Shown: piece after piece, positions 59,101 through 64,000 of the stretch
Numbering within the stretch: the stretch's first letter is position 1
How the letters are laid out: the number at the start of each line of letters is the position of its first letter
Source of the DNA: Heterobasidion occidentale
Lineage: Eukaryota; Basidiomycota; Agaricomycetes; Russulales; Bondarzewiaceae
Direction: 5' to 3'
Assembly: GCA_039111635.1 (NCBI GenBank)
Contig: JBCAQO010000003.1
Location: 1,612,001 to 1,676,000, forward strand
Length of the DNA stretch: 64,000 nucleotides
Made by a program: the position numbers and the translations under genes
Notes under the pieces: generated by a model
Database searches by the model: none
The model's input: only the letters and a program-made list of their open reading frames with translations
What the model was told of the DNA's origin: nothing

Positions 59101-59701
59101 TCATGACGGGGTAGTATATGTCGATCCACGCGCTCGGCTCTGAGAGGTCAGGGATGGAGAGCGTCGCGTTGCGAGACTCGGGAGAGCCGGCAGAGAAAAC
59201 AGGCTGGACGTCAGGTTTGGGGATGCCGAGCTCGCGATGGAGGAGGGAAAGAAAGTCCTCTGCGGTTGTGAGGTCGCCCGAAGAACCTGCAAGATGGGGC
59301 TTGGTCGCATACTGGCGGGAGGCGGCAATCGCGCTGGCCGAGTTTGGTACGGTCCTGGGACAATCCCACGCAGAGTGAGCCTCAGGCCAACATATGTGAT
59401 ACAGACGGACGTACAAGAAAAGGTCCTCCGCCCACTGTCTAGAATAGGGCACGCGAGACTGAAACGCGCTTATAGCGCCATCCAACGTCTCTTGGGACTC
59501 AGCAAGGGTGGTGAAGAAGGAGCCGTAAGAGAGCAAAGACAACCAGCGGTGGAGGATGACCCAGAGGAGAACGAGGACAATACCAGGCTTAACGAGTTTG
59601 AGGGTGCGGGAACGAGGTTTGGGTGCGTGTAGGTTAAGAGGAGGAGGGAGCAGGGCGCCGTCGTGGACAGGCTTCTCCAACGGAGGACTGAGCTCGCCCA
59701 T
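56170..59701 (-). CDS. M28B metallopeptidase, glutamate carboxypeptidase II/Vps70-like
   Basis: Type II membrane protein of the PSMA and transferrin-receptor family. The cytosolic tail [20 protein letters not shown] leads to one anchor ([20 protein letters not shown]). The PA domain includes [16 protein letters not shown] and [20 protein letters not shown], with [20 protein letters not shown]. The peptidase domain has zinc-site motifs [10 protein letters not shown] (His), [20 protein letters not shown] (Asp), [20 protein letters not shown] (Glu-Glu) and YHYHSVFDS (His). The dimerisation domain ends with [20 protein letters not shown] and [20 protein letters not shown]. Between its helices lies an extra basic segment of some 130-150 residues with a Pro/His run. 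About twelve exons. It shares a promoter with the branching enzyme gene. Confidence 0.88.
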
Positions 59702-59983
59702 GGTGGTGGGAAGACGGCGAGAGGTGCAGAGAATATTAGCCGAATATCAGGCCGGATAATTCAAGCAGCACTTATTCCAGCCGGATATATGCATGACTTA
59801 TCTAAATACACGCGGCTGGACATAATGCGTCGATGTGCATTGATGGACGACCGATATACACATGACGTCACACCCGTCTTTTGGCATTGGGCCTTTGCAA
59901 GTCAAGGCTCTGGCCGTTTGCGGACGAGGTCGGTCCTCCTCCACTCGCCCCTCGTCTCCGTCTCGTTCGCTGCTCACAGTCAG
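59702..59983. promoter_or_regulatory. Shared promoter of the M28 peptidase and branching enzyme genes
   Basis: The divergent start codons lie 282 bases apart. The interval includes TGACGTCA at about 59863-59870, a perfect CRE/ATF-type palindrome, roughly 115 bases before the branching enzyme start. A stress or nutrient-response role is inference. Confidence 0.5.
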
Positions 59984-62500
59984 ATGTCTGCCCAGGAATT
60001 CGACTCGAAATCAGTCTTGCAGCTCGACTCGTGGCTCGAGCCGTTTCTGCCCGCTATCGACCACAGGTACCAGACATTCAAGAAATGGCGGGATGCCATC
60101 CACCTCCACGAGGGTGGCTACGACGCGTTCACAAAGGGTTACCACAAACTCGGCCTCGTCCCCAACGACGCAGGCGAGGTTGTCTATAGGGAGTGGGCCC
60201 CCAACGCGATCGAGGCTTATTTGATTGGAGATTTCAGTCAGTCCCCTTCATCCACAAAGTAATGCTCAAACTGACAGACGTCGCCCGATGCAAGATGATT
60301 GGAACAGGACCTCACACCCGTTGAAAAAGAACGAGTTTGGTGTCTGGGAGATCACCATCCCACCCAAGTCGCCCGGAGTATGCGCGATCCCCCACGATTC
60401 AAAGATCAAGGTGCGTTCATTTGCTTCCGTTCTGACCACCTTCCTCAAAATTCCATCTCCACCCCATAGATTTCCTTGATCCTCCCATCTCGCGAGCGCA
60501 TTGAGCGTCTCCCCGCTTGGATCAAACGCGTCACTCAAGATCTTTCCGTCTCCCCCGTGTACGACGCCCGCTTCTGGAATCCCCCCGCAGAGGAGAAATA
60601 TATCTTCAAGAACAAAGCTCCTCCTCAACCTCAAAGCGTCAGGATTTATGAGGCCCACGTCGGCATATCTTCCGCCGAACCGAGGGTCGCCACCTACAAG
60701 GAGTTCACTCAGAACGTCCTGCCGAGAATTCACTCTCTGGGATACAACACCATCCAGCTCATGGCGGTCATGGAACATGCCTACTATGCCTGTGAGTGTT
60801 TCGAACGAGTCATTCAAACCCAATCTTCATCGAGTCTACATCAACAGCGTTTGGGTACCAAGTTACCAGTCTGTTTGCAGCGAGCTCTCGCTTCGGGACT
60901 CCGGAAGAGCTGAAAGAACTCATTGACGTCGCGCACGGCATGGGCATCACCGTCTTGCTCGACATCGTCCACTCCCACGCATGCAAGAACGTGCTCGATG
61001 GGTTGAATCTCTTCGACGGCACGGACCACCTCTACTTTCACGAAGGTAGCAAGGGCAGGCACGAGCTGTGGGACAGTCGCCTCTTCAACTACGGGTCACA
61101 CGAGGTGCTCCGGTTCCTGCTCAGCAACCTTCGTTTCTGGGTCGAGGAGTACAAATTCGATGGCTTCCGCTTCGACGGTGTCACTAGCATGATGTATCTG
61201 CACCACGGCATTGGTACGGGATTCTCCGGGGGATATCATGAATATTTTGGCCCAGGTGTCGACGAGGAGGCCGTCGTCTATCTCATGCTAGTAAAGACTT
61301 GTGGTGTTCTTTCGCCTGTCACCCGCAGCCGCTGACATTTCCTGTTCGGCCAGGCTAACGATGCCATGCACACACTCTTCCCCTCGATCATCACCATCGC
61401 CGAAGATGTGTCGGGCATGCCGCTGCTCTGTATCCCCGTCTCGAAGGGCGGCGTTGGGTTCGACTACCGCCTCTCGATGGCCGTGCCGGACATGTGGATC
61501 AAGCTGCTGAAGCACAAGTCCGACGGCGAGTGGGAGATGGGCAGCATCGTGCACACGCTCATAAACAGGCGCCACCTCGAGAAGAGCGTCGCATATGCGG
61601 AGAGCCACGACCAGGCGCTCGTGGGCGACAAGACTCTGGCGTTCTGGCTGATGGACAAGGAGATGTGTACGTTCGTGAGGATGTGTCTTGAGTTGGATTG
61701 ACGCTGATGCGCAGGGCAGATACGAACATGTCGGATTTGAGCGAGATGACGCCGGTCATTGCACGCGGCTTGGCTCTGCATAAGATGATTCGGTGAGAGG
61801 ATTTCACATGCTCGAGTAGGGGCACGGCTGATGCGATGCGCTTCAGGCTCCTTGTTCACTCTCTCGGTGGCGAGGGATATTTGAACTTTGAGGGCAACGA
61901 ATTTGGCCACCCCGAGGTTGGCATTTTTCCCTCCTGCCATGTGCATCAATAACACAGGGATCGTCCTAGTGGCTCGACTTCCCGCGTGAAGGGAACGGTA
62001 ACTCCTTCCATTACGCGCGGCGCCAGTGGAACGTGGTCGACGACCCGCTCCTCCGATACAGATACCTCAACACGTTCGACGCCGCGATGAACCACCTCGA
62101 GGCGCACTACGGCTGGCTCGCCGCACCGCAGGCATACGTCTCGCTCAAGCACGAGGGGGACAAGGTCATCGTGTTCGAGCGCGCGGGCCTGCTCTTCGTG
62201 TTTAACTTCCACCCGACGGAGTCGTTCACGGACTACCGCGTTGGCGTCGAGGAGCCTGGGGAGTACAGTGTCGCGCTCACGAGTGACGAGAAGAAGTTCG
62301 GCGGGTTTGAGAATGTGGACCTTGGCTCGAAGTATTTCACGACGCCGATGGAGTGGAACGGGCGGAAGAATTGGATGCAGGTGAGTTTGCTCGCGTTGGT
62401 TGTGTGTCTTATGTAGTTCAGAGGATGCTGATGTCGATGACCATGGACGTTGCAGGTTTACATCCCGAGCAGGACCTGCCTGGTCCTGGCAAAGAATTGA
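59984..62500 (+). CDS. GLC3: 1,4-alpha-glucan (glycogen) branching enzyme
   Basis: GH13 enzyme that makes alpha-1,6 branches in glycogen. The N-terminal CBM48-like part reads [19 protein letters not shown], spliced to [20 protein letters not shown]. The catalytic barrel follows with [60 protein letters not shown] (conserved His and Asp), [12 protein letters not shown] (nucleophile Asp), [11 protein letters not shown] (acid/base Glu) and [20 protein letters not shown] (third acid). [20 protein letters not shown] and [15 protein letters not shown] are the branching-enzyme signatures, and the C-terminal beta domain ends [14 protein letters not shown]. All catalytic residues are present. About nine exons, near 680 residues. 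Convergent with SWC4, which ends 199 bases further on. Confidence 0.96.
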
Positions 62501-62698
62501 TTGAAGTTGTGTCGTTATGCCTTATATTGTGAACATTAGTTATGGAGCGATACCTAGTTGTACGGTTGAGTCTGTCTTCGATGATGTCAGTTTGAAATAG
62601 ATGTCAGGTCGGGCGGGAATAAGTATAGAATCCATGCGGCAAAAGCGGAAGAAAAAATCAGACGAAACCCTAAAAGTACAACAGTCAAGCACACGCTT

Positions 62699-64000
62699 TC
62701 AACCAAGCTTTTGTCGCTTGTTCCCGGCGCGTGTGGTCGACGTCCCAGAGGTGTCCACGGAAGATATCGACAAGGAGCGTCTCTGAGACTGCAAAGACGA
62801 CAAAGACGTCAACGACTGAAGGCGGTCACGGTGGAATGCGAGCCTTGATGCTCACCTGTTTTCTGCTCCTCCCGCTCCTCCCGCTCCTAGTACTTACCAC
62901 GCTCTGCGCCCTGGTCCCACCCTCCTGTCCACGGCTCTGCGACCGACTGCCCGGCTCCTCGTCCACATCCATAGGCGTCTGAGCGCCAGACCCGCCACCA
63001 TCACCACCGACACCCCCGTCGCTCGCGCTCGCGCGCATGTCCAGCCTTGCGCGCGCGACCCTGATCTCCTGCTCGACGCGATCGACGATCTTCTTCGTCT
63101 CGACGAGCGCTGTCGCGGCCTCGATCAGCATCTCGTACTGCGCGAGCGTGTCTCGCGTCGGCATGATCACCCCCCGGCTGATCGGCACGCCGAGCTCGGT
63201 CACGACCTGGTTCACTTTCGAGCTCACCGCAGGCTTGGGGTACGCGACTTTTTGAGAGCGCAGCGTCGCGGCAGCATGCGAGGCCTTTGTGGCCGGTGTG
63301 AGCGGAGGAGGGTCGATGCGCTGGATGCAATGGAGCGCGTCTGCGCCGAACAAGATCGAAGTTACCGTCGGTGGCGGAGATATGATTGGTGGGGACGTAC
63401 CATATGCGATCGACTTTGCCGACTGCGCCCTGCGGGGCGGTGGTTGTGCCACGGCCGCAGTGGGCGTTGCGGGACTCTCCGCCTCCGCGACGCCGGCCTT
63501 CTTTTTCTTCCGCAGATCGGTGATAGCCGTGTGGCTGTCGTCCTCAACATTCAAGTCGGCAAGTCCAGACTCGACACCAAGTAGGGTGCGGAGTAATTCG
63601 TCGCGCTCTTTTTTGAAGGCGCGCTCGGTTTGCTCGAGTCGCTTGAGCTCAATGTACATGGCCTCCTCCTCGGCGATTTGTTCGGGCGTGCGGTTCTCGA
63701 GGCTTGCGAGATACTCTTTCCGTGTGACCTCGCGATCTAGGTGCATAGATTTTCTCAGTGAGTCATGCGCCGGCAAGAACGAGAGAAGAGACGGTCACCC
63801 TTGTCGAATTGAAAGCTAGACAGGAGCTGGGCTCTGCTGGCCTCGTCGCCCGGCCATGGTCTACTTCGTATCAGCTTACGGCACACGCTGAAGTATCTAT
63901 CTTTTATGTCCTTGCGTGACGCACAATCAGCACGCGCTGTGAGCATCTTCGGGAAACACACCTCCATTGACCGCGGAAATTCGTATCGGTCCGCGATTAT
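62699..64000 (-). CDS. SWC4: SWC4/DMAP1 chromatin subunit (5' end outside the window)
   Basis: Shared subunit of the SWR1 (H2A.Z exchange) and NuA4 (histone acetylation) complexes. The gene runs off the window end; its first exons are missing. The visible part starts IIADRYEFPRSMEDIKDRYF, continues SVCRKLIRSRPWPGDEASRA and LLSSFQFDK, the end of the SANT/Myb-like domain, then DREVTRKEYLASLENRTPEQ and YIELKRLEQTERAFKKERDE, a coiled coil typical of DMAP1. Further on SSKVNQVVTELGVPISRGVI and DTLAQYEMLIEAATALVETK form the DMAP1 domain. I infer a final intron after SGRSRKQ that leads to SQRRSLSISSVDTSGTSTTR and the basic ending NKRQKLG with a stop at 62699. Reading through that intron instead stops at 62826. 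Confidence 0.88.

Noticed and set aside
63289..63819. 176-codon + frame near the window end
   Set aside because: Antisense to the well-supported SWC4 coding exon.

Overview
The window is nuclear DNA of a filamentous basidiomycete, most likely an Agaricomycete (mushroom or polypore class). Nearly every gene is cut by several short introns of about 45 to 80 bases with GT...AG ends. Genes sit close together on both strands. Several families are typical of Agaricomycetes: a membrane protein resembling the DUF6534 family, a membrane protein with a conserved VVWRAWVLWR segment, a variable F-box protein and a KRE6-type glucan synthesis protein. I see no plasmid, phage, CRISPR array, rRNA or convincing tRNA. 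All identifications come from reading translated exons by eye; no database search was run.

Layout. 0.8-2.5 kb: mitochondrial S-adenosylmethionine carrier and a small unknown gene. 2.5-4.7 kb: no gene I can support. 4.7-6.4 kb: complex I subunit NDUFS8 head-to-head with prefoldin subunit 2. 6.8-13.1 kb: F-box protein, C2H2 zinc-finger protein and a USP36-like deubiquitinase, all on +. 13.2-17.0 kb: mitochondrial PP2C phosphatase and a Ser/Pro-rich unknown. 17.6-21.3 kb: haspin kinase head-to-head with GINS subunit Psf2. 21.5-25.5 kb: YVC1-like TRP channel head-to-head with ARPC3. 25.7-29.1 kb: ribosome endonuclease NOB1 head-to-head with LEU2. 29.3-30.9 kb: secreted M24 peptidase-like protein. 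31.1-35.1 kb: retromer PX-BAR protein Vps17 and GTP cyclohydrolase II. 35.4-38.5 kb: a single-pass membrane protein with PY motifs and a secreted Egh16-like protein. 38.7-48.1 kb: a looser stretch with two multi-pass membrane proteins, a small coiled-coil protein and PEX14. 48.2-50.6 kb: KRE6/SKN1. 53.0-55.7 kb: a large disordered protein with an N-myristoylation signal. 56.2-62.5 kb: M28B peptidase (VPS70/PSMA-like) head-to-head with glycogen branching enzyme. 62.7-64.0 kb: SWC4/DMAP1, cut by the window end.

The genes are mostly unrelated housekeeping functions in typical fungal order, not a pathway cluster. The clearest organising feature is the repeated use of short shared promoters between divergent genes. 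The parts most worth a second look are the haspin catalytic loop, the Egh16-like protein with its possible GC-AG intron and dibasic tail, the PY-motif membrane protein, the basic and Pro/His-rich insert in the M28 peptidase, and the small coiled-coil protein with a SUMO-binding-like C terminus. I did not find a convincing undescribed multi-gene system.
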